A stretch of 64,000 nucleotides of DNA from DATAWK01 sp036267255 (GTDB taxonomy: Bacteria > Acidobacteriota > Terriglobia > Terriglobales > Acidobacteriaceae): positions 124,001 through 188,000 of the forward strand of contig DATAWK010000047.1 of NCBI GenBank assembly GCA_036267255.1, given 5' to 3'. The position numbers were made by a program, and so were the translations under genes. Shown piece after piece: positions 1 through 8,231 of this stretch. Each line of letters starts with the position of its first letter. Within the stretch, counting starts at the first letter, position 1. The notes under the pieces are model-generated. The model ran no database searches, was not told the origin of the DNA, and saw only the letters and a list, made by a program, of their open reading frames with translations.

Positions 1-1
1 G

Positions 2-616
2 ACGGAGCCGCTGGCCTGCGTGGTGCATGGCATGGACGAAACCGGCGTCCGGCCCGGCGATCAGATCGTAGTCATCGGTGCCGGCCCCATTGGCCTGATG
101 TTCATCCATCTTGCGCACCTCATGGGTGTCGATGTCATTGCCGTCGTCCGGCGCGCATCTCAGGCTCAGGCGGCAAAATCTCTGGGCGCGCGGCAGGTCG
201 TCGTCGTGTCCGAGACAGACGATGTGATCGCCGCAGTGCGACAGTTGACCCCGGACCATCGTGGTGCCGACGTCGTCATTGAAGCCGTAGCAACTCCGCA
301 AACATGGCAATGGGCTGTCGATATGGTTCGCAAAGGTGGCGTGGTCAACTTCTTTGGCGGCTGCGCTGCGGGCACGAAGGTGGAACTCGACACCAACCAA
401 TTGCATTACAACAACCTCACATTGCGTGCCAGCTTTCATCACACGCCATCGGTCTGCCGTCGCGCCTTTGAATGGATCGCCGGCGGGAAATTTAACGTGG
501 CGGCCTTTCTCACCGGTCGCGCACCACTCGATGCAATCGTTTCTGTTTTCCAACGCATGATGGATCGCAACAGCACAACGCATGTCGCCGACATCAAGAC
601 GGTGATTCTTCCCTAG
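2..616 (+). CDS. Zinc-type medium-chain dehydrogenase, C-terminal part (5' end outside window)
   Basis: The reading frame is already open at the window edge, so the N-terminal catalytic zinc domain is missing. The first visible residues, EPLACVVHG, are the usual junction of MDR alcohol/sorbitol dehydrogenases. A Rossmann motif follows (GAGPIGLMF), then NAD(P)-domain features such as GADVVIEAV and the GGVVNFFGG loop. It should oxidise an alcohol or polyol, or reduce a carbonyl, with NAD(P); the substrate cannot be read from this half. It ends 4 bp before hpnC, so it may be the first visible gene of the squalene operon, although a hopanoid role is only inferred from position. Confidence 0.85.
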   Translation, partial: TEPLACVVHGMDETGVRPGDQIVVIGAGPIGLMFIHLAHLMGVDVIAVVRRASQAQAAKSLGARQVVVVSETDDVIAAVRQLTPDHRGADVVIEAVATPQTWQWAVDMVRKGGVVNFFGGCAAGTKVELDTNQLHYNNLTLRASFHHTPSVCRRAFEWIAGGKFNVAAFLTGRAPLDAIVSVFQRMMDRNSTTHVADIKTVILP

Positions 617-620
617 GCCA

Positions 621-1574
621 ATGACAAACCCGACGACACAATTCGATACAGCAATTCTGAATGCAGGCTGGCAGAAGCTCCCGGCAATCTATCGCATGCC
701 GCAGCAGGTACCCACACTGCAGGAAGCCCAGACTTTCTGTCGCCAACTGGCCGAGTCGCACTACGAAAACTTCCATATAGCGACGTGGTTTCTACCCAAA
801 AAATTGCGCCCACACTTTCAAAGCATCTATGCCTATTGCCGCATCTCCGACGATCTTGGCGATGAGGTCGGAGACACACAGCAATCGTTGGCGCTGCTTG
901 ATTTCTGGAATGCGGAACTCGACGCATGCTATCGCGGAGAAGTGCGTCATCCCGTCTTCGTCGCACTGGCAGAGACCATTCGCACCTGCAATATTCCCAA
1001 AGACCCCTTTGCCAATCTGCTCAAAGCATTTCGTCAGGATCAGACCATACACCGCTACCAGACCATGCAGGATGTTTTCGGCTATTGTCAGAACTCTGCC
1101 AATCCTGTGGGCCATCTTGTGTTGTACGCCGCCGGGTATCGCGATCCGGAACTCTTTACTCTCTCGAACTTCACCTGCACTGCGCTGCAACTGGCAAATT
1201 TCTGGCAGGATGTCAGCGTGGACTATCAGAAGAACCGCATCTATCTTCCACTGGAGGATATGCATCGTTTCGGCGTGACGGAAGAGCAGATTCGCGACCG
1301 GCGCTGCACCACGGAATTTCGCGCCTTGATGCAATTTGAAGTCGATTATGCATACGACCTGTTCCGCAAGGGTCTGCCGTTGATCCAACGTTTAGACGCC
1401 GAACTCGCCGTGGATATCGAACTCTTCAGCCGCGGTGGACAGGAAATCCTGCGTGCCATCGAGCGGCAGAATTTCGATGTGCTGCGCGCCCGGCCAGTCA
1501 TCAGCAAGCCGCGCAAACTGGGTCTGCTGCTGCATGCCCTCGCAGCCAAGCTTACGAAAAGGCAAGCCGCGTGA
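621..1574 (+). CDS. hpnC: HpnC, hydroxysqualene synthase
   Basis: 317-residue trans-isoprenyl diphosphate synthase of the squalene/phytoene synthase family. Both Asp-rich Mg-diphosphate motifs are visible: SDDLGDEVGD near residues 76-85 and NFWQDVSVDYQKNRIYLP near 193-210. In bacteria with the three-enzyme squalene route, HpnD makes presqualene diphosphate from two farnesyl diphosphates, HpnC converts it to hydroxysqualene, and HpnE reduces that to squalene. The order hpnC-hpnD-hpnE and the 4-bp overlap with hpnD decide between HpnC and a generic phytoene synthase. Cytoplasmic, membrane-associated. Confidence 0.93.
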   Translation: MTNPTTQFDTAILNAGWQKLPAIYRMPQQVPTLQEAQTFCRQLAESHYENFHIATWFLPKKLRPHFQSIYAYCRISDDLGDEVGDTQQSLALLDFWNAELDACYRGEVRHPVFVALAETIRTCNIPKDPFANLLKAFRQDQTIHRYQTMQDVFGYCQNSANPVGHLVLYAAGYRDPELFTLSNFTCTALQLANFWQDVSVDYQKNRIYLPLEDMHRFGVTEEQIRDRRCTTEFRALMQFEVDYAYDLFRKGLPLIQRLDAELAVDIELFSRGGQEILRAIERQNFDVLRARPVISKPRKLGLLLHALAAKLTKRQAA

Positions 1575-2539
1575 GTATCTCTGTCGAGCAGGCTTATGTC
1601 GCTTGCGAAGCGATCGCCCGGCGTGAGGCGAAAAATTTTTATTACTCCTTTCTCGCTTTGCCTCGGCATAAGCGCTCCGCTATGTGTGCCGTGTACGCCT
1701 TCATGCGCCATGCCGACGATCTTGCCGATGATGAAACGCTTTCCCTCGACGAGCGTCGCCGAAAAACGCAGACATGGTTAGACGATTGGCATCGCGCCGC
1801 AGCCGGTGCTCCAACAGACGATCCTGTTTTCATCGCAGTGCGCGATGTACAAATGCGCTTTGCAATATCCAGGGAACTGCTCGATCAACTGGTGCATGGC
1901 ACCATGATGGATTTGTTTCCGCACGCAGAGCAGATTGTTGGCGAGAGTGCGTCCCGACCGGAAATTGCGCTGAATCCCCCGGATGAAAATGCTTTTACGA
2001 CCTATCGCACATTCGAGGATCTCTATCGCTATTGCTATTACGTGGCATCGGTCGTCGGTTTGGTTTGCATTCGCATCTTTGGCTACAGCGACCCTCGCGC
2101 GGAAAAACTGGCGGAGCAGACGGGAATTGCGTTTCAGCTCACCAATATTCTCCGCGATGTCCGCGAAGATGCGGATCACGGACGCATCTACCTTCCTTTG
2201 GATGATCTCCATCGCTACAGTGTGACCATCGATCAACTGGCCGCGATGCATGGAGACCAGCCGGTAACACCCAATCTTCACTCGCTTTTGGAAATGGAGG
2301 CCAATCGCGCGCGCGAGTATTACGCCGCAGCCGATGCGCTCCTCCCGTTCATTTCAAAAGACAGCCGGCCGGCCCTGTGGGTTTTAGTTGCGGTCTACCG
2401 ACGATTGCTGGATCGCATCACGGAGCGCAACTATCAGGTTTTTTCTGCAAAGATTAAAGTATCGACGCTCGAAAAAATTACCATCCTGATGCGAGGTTTG
2501 TGGATGGTTGCACGCACGCGCCTGTCACCCGGCGCCTAG
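1571..2539 (+). CDS. hpnD: HpnD, presqualene diphosphate synthase
   Basis: 322-residue paralogue of the preceding gene. The first Asp motif is MRHADDLADD (about residues 45-54) and the second LTNILRDVREDADHGRIYLP (about 190-209). It condenses two farnesyl diphosphates into presqualene diphosphate. The start is GTG at 1571, inside the hpnC stop region (GTGA overlap), which implies translational coupling. The second motif matches the presqualene/phytoene synthase consensus more closely than HpnC does, in line with the assigned order of reactions. Confidence 0.93.
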   Translation: MSISVEQAYVACEAIARREAKNFYYSFLALPRHKRSAMCAVYAFMRHADDLADDETLSLDERRRKTQTWLDDWHRAAAGAPTDDPVFIAVRDVQMRFAISRELLDQLVHGTMMDLFPHAEQIVGESASRPEIALNPPDENAFTTYRTFEDLYRYCYYVASVVGLVCIRIFGYSDPRAEKLAEQTGIAFQLTNILRDVREDADHGRIYLPLDDLHRYSVTIDQLAAMHGDQPVTPNLHSLLEMEANRAREYYAAADALLPFISKDSRPALWVLVAVYRRLLDRITERNYQVFSAKIKVSTLEKITILMRGLWMVARTRLSPGA

Positions 2540-2591
2540 CATTTTGCAACGCAAGGAAAATTGCCCAAATAGGAATTATTTGACCGCCGCT

Positions 2592-4121
2592 ATGGAAACC
2601 ATGCACACAGAATCTCCGGATCAGAATCGAGACCGCACTGCATCCAGTGTCGCCATTGTCGGCGGTGGTCTCGCCGGTCTTGCTGCGGCCTGTGCCTTGG
2701 CCGATGCGGGATACCGTGTGCAATTGCTGGAGAAACGTCCCTATGTCGGAGGCCGTGCCTCTTCCTATGAGCATCCTGGTACGGGAGAAATTGTCGATAA
2801 CTGCCAACATATTCTGTTGGGCTGCTGCACCAACCTCATTCATTTTTATAAACGTCTTGATATTGCCGATCGCATTCGCTGGTTTGACCGCATGACGTTT
2901 CTGGAGCCCGGCGGCCGTCGCAGCGAACTGTACCCGGGAATTTTGCCTCCTCCGTTTCATACTTCTTTTTCATTTCTCTCGGCATCGGCGTTGTCGCTCG
3001 CAGACAAGCTTGCCATCAGCCAGGCGATGATGCCTTTTTTGAACGGCCTTCCGGAAGATACCGATGAAAATTTCGCTCACTGGCTCCAGCGTCATGGACA
3101 GACGCGCAGAGCTGTCGAGCGTTTCTGGAAGCCCATCCTGATCAGCGCGTTGAATGACGATCTGGATCGCATCTCCGTTCGCTACGCCGGCAAAGTCATT
3201 CGCGAATCCTTCATGGGATCGGCCACGGCTGGTTACATGGGCATTCCCACCATTCCACTCAGTGAGCTGTACGGCCATGCCGTCGACTACATTCGCGCCC
3301 GCGGTGGAGAAGTCTTGTTGCGCACCAGCGCGGAAAGTTTTGCATACGATGCGAATACGCGGCGCTGGACCATCCAGGGGCAGGGAACCAGTGTCGTTGC
3401 GGATGCCGTCGTGCTGGCGCTCTCTTTTGAGGCTGCGCAGAAATTATTACCTGCACTGCCGCCGCTGCCCGCGGGAATCAGCAACGATCTGCAAAATAAC
3501 CTGGCTTACTTTGAGCATTCGCCGATCACAGGAATCCATCTCTGGTTCGATCAGCAGATCACGGACCTGGAACACGCTGTCCTGCTCGATCGCACCATCC
3601 AGTGGATGTATCACAAGTCTTTGCTGCAGCCGCAGACGCGCGCCAACTCTTCCGGAGATTATGTCGAGCTGGTGGTAAGCGCCTCTAAAACGCTGGTACC
3701 CATGCAGCGCCAGGAGATCATCGACCTCGCACTGCACGAGCTGGCGCAGTTTTTTCCAACTGTCCGCCATGCAAAGCTGCTGAAAGCCGCCGTGGTGAAA
3801 GAAGTGCGCGCCACATTTTGTGTCACGCCCGGCCTGGATGCCTATCGTCCCGGGCCGGTCTCAGCATGGCCCGGACTTTTTCTGGCTGGCGACTGGACCG
3901 CGACCGGCTGGCCGGCCACGATGGAAGGTGCGGTTCGCAGCGGCTATCTTGCAGCAGAGGCAATTACCCGCAGCAGTGGACACGAGCAGAAATTTCTCCG
4001 CCCAGATCTGCCCATGCAGGGATTGATGAAGCTCTTTTCCTCCGCAACAGCGGACTCGATTGCGCCGCCCGATTCCGTTGCCGGTGCATCCAGCATGAAC
4101 AAATCCAAAGCTCCCGAGTAA
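2592..4121 (+). CDS. hpnE: HpnE, FAD-dependent hydroxysqualene dehydroxylase
   Basis: About 509-residue flavoprotein of the phytoene desaturase/amine oxidase fold. The dinucleotide-binding motif VAIVGGGLAGLAAACALA lies near residues 19-36, followed by LEKRPYVGGRASS, and the C-terminal FAD motif reads FLAGDWTATGWPATMEGAVRSG. It reduces hydroxysqualene to squalene. The frame is open further upstream to a TTG at 2508 inside hpnD, but ATG 2592 places the Rossmann strand at the usual distance from the N-terminus. It is the last gene of the squalene operon. No squalene-hopene cyclase is in the window. Confidence 0.92.
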   Translation: METMHTESPDQNRDRTASSVAIVGGGLAGLAAACALADAGYRVQLLEKRPYVGGRASSYEHPGTGEIVDNCQHILLGCCTNLIHFYKRLDIADRIRWFDRMTFLEPGGRRSELYPGILPPPFHTSFSFLSASALSLADKLAISQAMMPFLNGLPEDTDENFAHWLQRHGQTRRAVERFWKPILISALNDDLDRISVRYAGKVIRESFMGSATAGYMGIPTIPLSELYGHAVDYIRARGGEVLLRTSAESFAYDANTRRWTIQGQGTSVVADAVVLALSFEAAQKLLPALPPLPAGISNDLQNNLAYFEHSPITGIHLWFDQQITDLEHAVLLDRTIQWMYHKSLLQPQTRANSSGDYVELVVSASKTLVPMQRQEIIDLALHELAQFFPTVRHAKLLKAAVVKEVRATFCVTPGLDAYRPGPVSAWPGLFLAGDWTATGWPATMEGAVRSGYLAAEAITRSSGHEQKFLRPDLPMQGLMKLFSSATADSIAPPDSVAGASSMNKSKAPE

Positions 4122-4212
4122 GCTTCAGAACGCACGCTTGACTCGCCATACCTTACACTTCGGCGCGTCCCACAGCGTTTATCGCTGATTTACAGATGCT
4201 GTAGTTGAATGG

Positions 4213-4291
4213 GAATGAGTCATTCTAAGCGCAGCGAAGAATCCAGAGAGCGATAGCGGCGACGACAAGGCGCATATCGTCTGGATTCTTC
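4213..4291. repeat. Intergenic inverted-repeat element
   Basis: Two perfect 12-base arms, GAAGAATCCAGA (4236-4247) and TCTGGATTCTTC (4280-4291), flank an inner pair CGATA (4251-4255) / TATCG (4275-4279). The left flank reads GAGTCATTCTAAGCGCAGC. From memory, a very similar string (GTCATTCTGAGCG-AGCGAAGAATC) recurs between genes in many acidobacterial genomes, so this may be one copy of a dispersed palindromic element. It lies between convergent genes and could also act as an RNA 3' end, but no T-run follows. Confidence 0.5.
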
Positions 4292-4322
4292 ACAAATTGC
4301 TGCATTAACGATCAATCAGCGT

Positions 4323-4718
4323 TTAGAACGCTGCCGCTCCAGCCTCCGCGACTGCGTGGTCCTGCTCACCGGATCCGCCGCTCACTCCAATCGCGCCCAC
4401 CACCTTGCCATCGCGCTTCAGCGGAATCCCTCCCGCAAAGATCATGATCTTGCCGTCATTCGAAGCATGAATCCCGAAGAATTGTCCGCCGGATTGCGAA
4501 TGCGTCGCCAGGTCTTTCGTCGCAATGTCAAAGGCGCGCGAGGTATAGGCCTTCTTGATGGAAATGTCGATGCTGCCCAGCCACGCTCCATCCATGCGTA
4601 CATGGGCAACCAGGTTTCCACCGCCGTCGGCGACAGCAATATTCATGGGCTGGCCAATTTCCTTGGCCTTTTTCTCTGCTGCTGCGATAATTCTGCGCGC
4701 GTCTTCAAGGTGAATCAT
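4323..4718 (-). CDS. GlcG/HbpS-family protein (DUF336)
   Basis: 131-residue small protein of the GlcG/HbpS (PduO-C-like) fold. Typical motifs are visible: NIAVADGGGNLVAHVRMDGA, the SIDISIKKAYTSRAF segment, and a Gly-rich end (AGGIPLKRDGKVVGAIGVSGG). Members bind haem or corrinoids in some systems; most have no assigned reaction. The start ATG is preceded by AAGGAG at good spacing. No signal peptide, so probably cytoplasmic. It is convergent with hpnE and not obviously part of the hopanoid set. Confidence 0.85.
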   Translation of the reverse strand: MIHLEDARRIIAAAEKKAKEIGQPMNIAVADGGGNLVAHVRMDGAWLGSIDISIKKAYTSRAFDIATKDLATHSQSGGQFFGIHASNDGKIMIFAGGIPLKRDGKVVGAIGVSGGSGEQDHAVAEAGAAAF

Positions 4719-4831
4719 AAAGCTCCTTTGCTGGTACGTTTCATTGTAAGCATGCTGTGTTACAAAATATCCGGAAGCCGTACACGAAACAAATCATATC
4801 GCGCCTGTGCCGTTGCAGTGATTCTGTCCTG

Positions 4832-5221
4832 CTACCGCGCCAACAAAAGCACTCCCAGGCATACGCAGATGGCGGCAATCCAGCGTCGCCGGTCGACATT
4901 TTCTTTCAAAAACCATTTCGCTGCAAAGGCATTGGTCACAAACGTCAGCGCAGCCGATGCCGGCGCAATCAGGCTCAGGTCTGCGTTGCTCAGCGCGAAG
5001 AGCAAAGAAAAAAAGCTGCATGCCATGCAGAGCACGCCGAAAACAAATCGTGCATTGGTGAGCACGGCACGCACCGCACCCAACAGTCCGGCACGCGCAC
5101 GAATTTCATCCAGGTCGCCGATGCTGCGCATCGCGCCGGCAATCGACACATCGCCCGCCGTTGCCAGCGCAACAATCGTTGCGATCATTCCCCATACACC
5201 CGGATCGGCAACATGCTTCAT
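4832..5221 (-). CDS. Half-size EamA/DMT-type membrane transporter, second subunit
   Basis: 129 residues with about four hydrophobic segments, beginning MKHVADPGVWGMIATIVALATAG and ending in the EamA-like sequence RRRWIAAICVCLGVLLLAR. The length equals one EamA repeat (full proteins have two and about 300 residues). The start codon overlaps the stop of the upstream half-transporter (ATGA at 5218-5221), so the two products are probably made together and pair like SMR-type two-component transporters. The substrate is unknown. Position behind hpnJ suggests a link to hopanoid or lipid movement, which is inference. Confidence 0.75.
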   Translation of the reverse strand: MKHVADPGVWGMIATIVALATAGDVSIAGAMRSIGDLDEIRARAGLLGAVRAVLTNARFVFGVLCMACSFFSLLFALSNADLSLIAPASAALTFVTNAFAAKWFLKENVDRRRWIAAICVCLGVLLLAR

Positions 5222-5667
5222 GCTCCGCCTCCTTTGCCTTCACCCGCCAACACCGGTGTCGGCGTCTCCGTAGGAGGATGTTGCGTATACGACGGGCCCT
5301 GGGTGACAAACCCGACGCCAATCGTAATCAGGACAATGCCGGCCCAGCGAGCCAGCGAAATCGGCTCATGCAGCCAGAACTTCGACAGCAGCGCAACGAT
5401 AACCGAACCGAAGGATGTCGCCGGCAGTACAAACGTCAGATCGGCCCACGACAATGCCGTCAGGTACGACGCAAAAAAAGTCAGCAGCAGCGCAATTCCG
5501 CCAAGAACCCAGGGAATACGCAACGCCAGCAGCAGGCTGGAAAGATTATGCAGCGACACCGGCCCCATCTGCTTCATGCCGACACTCAGGAATGTATCGC
5601 CGAATGGTGCGGTCAGCATCACGGCGATCAGTACCAGATAGCGCCGAAAGGTCAGGGTGGATTGCAT
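5218..5667 (-). CDS. Half-size EamA/DMT-type membrane transporter, first subunit
   Basis: About 149 residues from ATG 5667 (an in-frame ATG at 5709 adds 14 residues of poor quality). Hydrophobic helices include YLVLIAVMLTAPFGDTFLSV, VLGGIALLLTFFASYLTALS and WAGIVLITIGVGFVTQG, with the DMT-like phrase SWADLTFVLPATSFGSVIVALLSKFWLHEPIS split across two helices. This is one EamA-like repeat. It sits 85 bp behind hpnJ on the same strand and overlaps its partner by 4 bp. Probably an inner-membrane heterodimer; substrate unknown. Confidence 0.75.
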   Translation of the reverse strand: MQSTLTFRRYLVLIAVMLTAPFGDTFLSVGMKQMGPVSLHNLSSLLLALRIPWVLGGIALLLTFFASYLTALSWADLTFVLPATSFGSVIVALLSKFWLHEPISLARWAGIVLITIGVGFVTQGPSYTQHPPTETPTPVLAGEGKGGGA

Positions 5668-5752
5668 TTGCAGACGACAAACTCCTGAAAAGAAGAAAAC
5701 GGTCAGCAAGTATGATGCTGACCGTTGACGGATGGATCAAAACAAATCGTGC

Positions 5753-7234
5753 CTACGCGCCAACCTGGGCCGTTTCTGCAGCCGTGGCTTTGTCGCGCTT
5801 GGTCTGCGCTACTGCGCGATTCCGTTGCGCGCGCAGCTTCATAAACGCCTTCGCTTCTACGTAGAGCCGTCCCAGGTCGCGATTGACAATCGCCTTGCTG
5901 ACCACGCGCCACGCCGCCTTCGGACGGAAGTAGTACTCATCGTAAAAACGGTGCACCATCTCCAGCACATATTCCGTGGGCAGCCCGGGATATTCAATGT
6001 GCGCCAGCTGGTGGCCGCCCTCATCGACCATCTTGCCGTCGTTGATGATGAAGCCGTTCTCCTTGGCGAAGTCGTGGAACTCCGTGCCCGGATACGCATG
6101 CGCTATCGAAACCTGAATCGTCTCCACGTCCAGCGACTTGGCAAAGTTGATCGTGTTGCGGATGGATTCTTTCGTCTCGCCCGGCAGGCCAAGAATAAAG
6201 TCTCCGTGAATCGTCAGGCCCAGGTCGTGGCAGTCGCGCGTAAAGTCGCGTGCGCGTTCCACCGTGGCGCCCTTCTTGATGTTTTTCAGAATCTGCGGAT
6301 CGCCCGACTCAAAGCCCACGATCAACAAGCGGCAACCGGCTTCGCGCATCGCTTTTAGCGTGTCGCGGTCGGTCGTCACGCGCGACGTGCAGGACCACGT
6401 CAGATTCAACGGCTTCAATTTTGCGCACAACTCAATCGTCCGCGCCTTCTGAATATTGAACGTATCGTCATCGAAGAAAAATTCCTTCACATGCGGAAAC
6501 AGTTCCTTGGCATGCGCCATCTCCGCAGCCACGTCATCGGTGGATCGTTTGCGCCACGCGTGTCCGCTCAACGTCTGCGGCCACAGGCAGAAAGTGCACT
6601 GCGCCGGGCAGCCGCGTGTGGAGTAAAGCGAGACATACGGATGCAGCAGGAAGGGAACGTTGTAACGCGTCACGTCCATGTCGCGCGCGTAGATGTCCGT
6701 CACCCACGGCAGGTTCGGACGATCCAGATTTTCAATCTGCGGGCGATCGGGATTGTGCGCGATCTGTCCATTCTTGCGATAGCTGATGCCGAGAATTTCA
6801 TCCAGCGGCTTGCCCTGGGCGTACTCCACCACGGAGAAATCAAATTCGCGGCGGCACACAAAGTCAATCACCGGGCACTCATTCAACGCGCGGTCCGGGG
6901 AGGTGGTCACCGGCGGCCCGACAAACGCAATCTTGATGGCCGGATTGGCTTGCTTGATCGCCTCCGCCAGCTTCTGATCGCCCTGCCAGCCCGGCGTACT
7001 GGTAAACAGCACCAGAAATTCGTATTGCTTGCTGATCTCGATGGTTTCATCCGCGGAAACATGGTGCGGCGGAGCATCCAGCAGGCGCGAACCTTCCAGC
7101 AGTCCAGCCGGATATGCTAGCCAGACCGGGTACCAATAGGACTCGATTTCGCGTGTGGCTGGCCAGCGCGAACTGGCGCCACCATCAAAGTTTTCAAAGG
7201 AGGGCGGGTTTAGGAATAGCGTCTTCAGGGGCAT
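5753..7234 (-). CDS. hpnJ: HpnJ, cobalamin-binding radical SAM hopanoid enzyme
   Basis: 493 residues. An N-terminal B12-binding-like domain (about 1-180) is followed by a radical SAM domain with the 4Fe-4S ligands C209, C213 and C216 in STRGCPAQCTFCLWPQ. FFFDDDTFNI and HGDFILGLPGET follow, both typical of the HpnJ family. HpnJ is needed for the cyclitol-ether head group of composite bacteriohopanepolyols in Burkholderia. The gene is on the opposite strand from hpnCDE, 1.6 kb away, and starts a three-gene unit with the two EamA halves. Confidence 0.9.
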   Translation of the reverse strand: MPLKTLFLNPPSFENFDGGASSRWPATREIESYWYPVWLAYPAGLLEGSRLLDAPPHHVSADETIEISKQYEFLVLFTSTPGWQGDQKLAEAIKQANPAIKIAFVGPPVTTSPDRALNECPVIDFVCRREFDFSVVEYAQGKPLDEILGISYRKNGQIAHNPDRPQIENLDRPNLPWVTDIYARDMDVTRYNVPFLLHPYVSLYSTRGCPAQCTFCLWPQTLSGHAWRKRSTDDVAAEMAHAKELFPHVKEFFFDDDTFNIQKARTIELCAKLKPLNLTWSCTSRVTTDRDTLKAMREAGCRLLIVGFESGDPQILKNIKKGATVERARDFTRDCHDLGLTIHGDFILGLPGETKESIRNTINFAKSLDVETIQVSIAHAYPGTEFHDFAKENGFIINDGKMVDEGGHQLAHIEYPGLPTEYVLEMVHRFYDEYYFRPKAAWRVVSKAIVNRDLGRLYVEAKAFMKLRAQRNRAVAQTKRDKATAAETAQVGA

Positions 7235-7497
7235 AGCGTATGTCTATGATTTTAGCACTCTTGGTGGCCGTCGGCAGGGTTTTTGCTATGGCGGAATCGA
7301 TACGTTCCGGCAGCGCTGTGTTTTGAGCAACTTCAAGGGGTTGCACCAGAATTGGTGCATGAAATGAATCCCTCCCTCAGGCTCTTTTACCGCGATGCTT
7401 CGCAGCGTTGGCTCGTTTGCCGTCGATCAAAATGCGTGCCCCTTGGTTTGCGATCTGGATTCGCGTTTTCTTATCCATATTTTCCTTGTTGTTTTCC

Positions 7498-7526
7498 TTG
7501 TTCCTGCTCCAAAGCTGGGGTATTCT
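7498..7526 (+). promoter_or_regulatory. Sigma-70-like promoter for the DUF3011 gene, in a 316-bp gene-free stretch
   Basis: TTGTTC (7498-7503) and TATTCT (7521-7526) are 17 bp apart; transcription would start near 7533. A ribosome site, GGAGG at 7540-7544, stands 6 bases before ATG 7551. The rest of 7235-7497 holds the upstream region of hpnJ (minus strand) and no recognisable gene. Confidence 0.5.
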
Positions 7527-7550
7527 TTGCACGCAACTTGGAGGGATTCA

Positions 7551-8039
7551 ATGAGCCGATTCAAGATACTTTTTTATATCGCGATCTTCCTCGCCTTGGG
7601 CTGTTCCCGCTCCTGGGCGCAGAGTGGTACCACGGCCGCATACGGACGACACCTCACCTGCGCCTCCGACGATGGCCGGCGTCATTATTGCTCTGCCGAC
7701 ACGCGGTATGGCGTGCGGATGACGAATCAGCGTAGCGGCTCGGCTTGCATTCAGGGGCAAACCTGGGGCTTCGACCGTCGCGGTATCTGGGTCGATCGTG
7801 GCTGCCGTGCCGACTTTGTCCTTGGCGTCCAGCGCCGTAGACCCGTCGCCAATATCACGTGCTCATCGAATAATGGCCAGCGCAATTACTGTCCGATAGA
7901 CACCAGCCGTGGCGTGCGACTGGTCAATCAGCGCAGCGGCTCCGCCTGCATTCAAGGGCAAACCTGGGGCTTTGACCGTCGTGGCATCTGGGTCGATCGC
8001 GGCTGCCGCGCCGACTTTGCCGTCGGTGCCATGCGATAA
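7551..8039 (+). CDS. Secreted protein with two tandem DUF3011 units
   Basis: 162 residues. A signal peptide (ILFYIAIFLALGCSRSWAQ) is followed by two near-identical units of about 60 residues. Each carries a CSS/CASDDG-R-YC motif, then V-L/M-T/V-NQRSGSACIQGQTW and GFDRRGIWVDRGCRADF. The second half of each unit is the same at the protein level and almost the same in DNA, which shows a recent internal duplication. Four cysteines per unit suggest disulfides in the periplasm or outside. DUF3011 proteins have no known biochemical role. Start chosen at ATG 7551 because of GGAGG upstream. Confidence 0.85.
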   Translation: MSRFKILFYIAIFLALGCSRSWAQSGTTAAYGRHLTCASDDGRRHYCSADTRYGVRMTNQRSGSACIQGQTWGFDRRGIWVDRGCRADFVLGVQRRRPVANITCSSNNGQRNYCPIDTSRGVRLVNQRSGSACIQGQTWGFDRRGIWVDRGCRADFAVGAMR

Positions 8040-8059
8040 AAGGTAAAAAGATTCGCTCT

Positions 8060-8117
8060 CCAGGCAGTGTTGGCTGAGATCCAGTCTCGGAAACATTGCA
8101 AAGGCAACACTGCCTGG
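8060..8117. repeat. 13-bp perfect inverted repeat behind the DUF3011 gene
   Basis: CCAGGCAGTGTTG (8060-8072) pairs exactly with CAACACTGCCTGG (8105-8117). The 32-base loop contains a smaller GAGA/TCTC stem. It starts 20 bp after the stop codon. There is no T-run, so it is not a classic terminator; it may be an mRNA 3' stabiliser or a small dispersed element. Confidence 0.5.
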
Positions 8118-8231
8118 CATATTTGACTCCGCTGTGCGTAAGAGTTTTGTCATAAAGACGCGAAGGGTGCACATCGCGTACCTTTTCCTGTGTAGCTGCC
8201 TGCAACTACAATCTCGTCAGGGAATTGTCCT

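Noticed and set aside
2508..2591. Upstream TTG start of hpnE
   Set aside because: It would add 28 residues of non-family sequence inside hpnD; ATG 2592 places the FAD motif at its normal distance.
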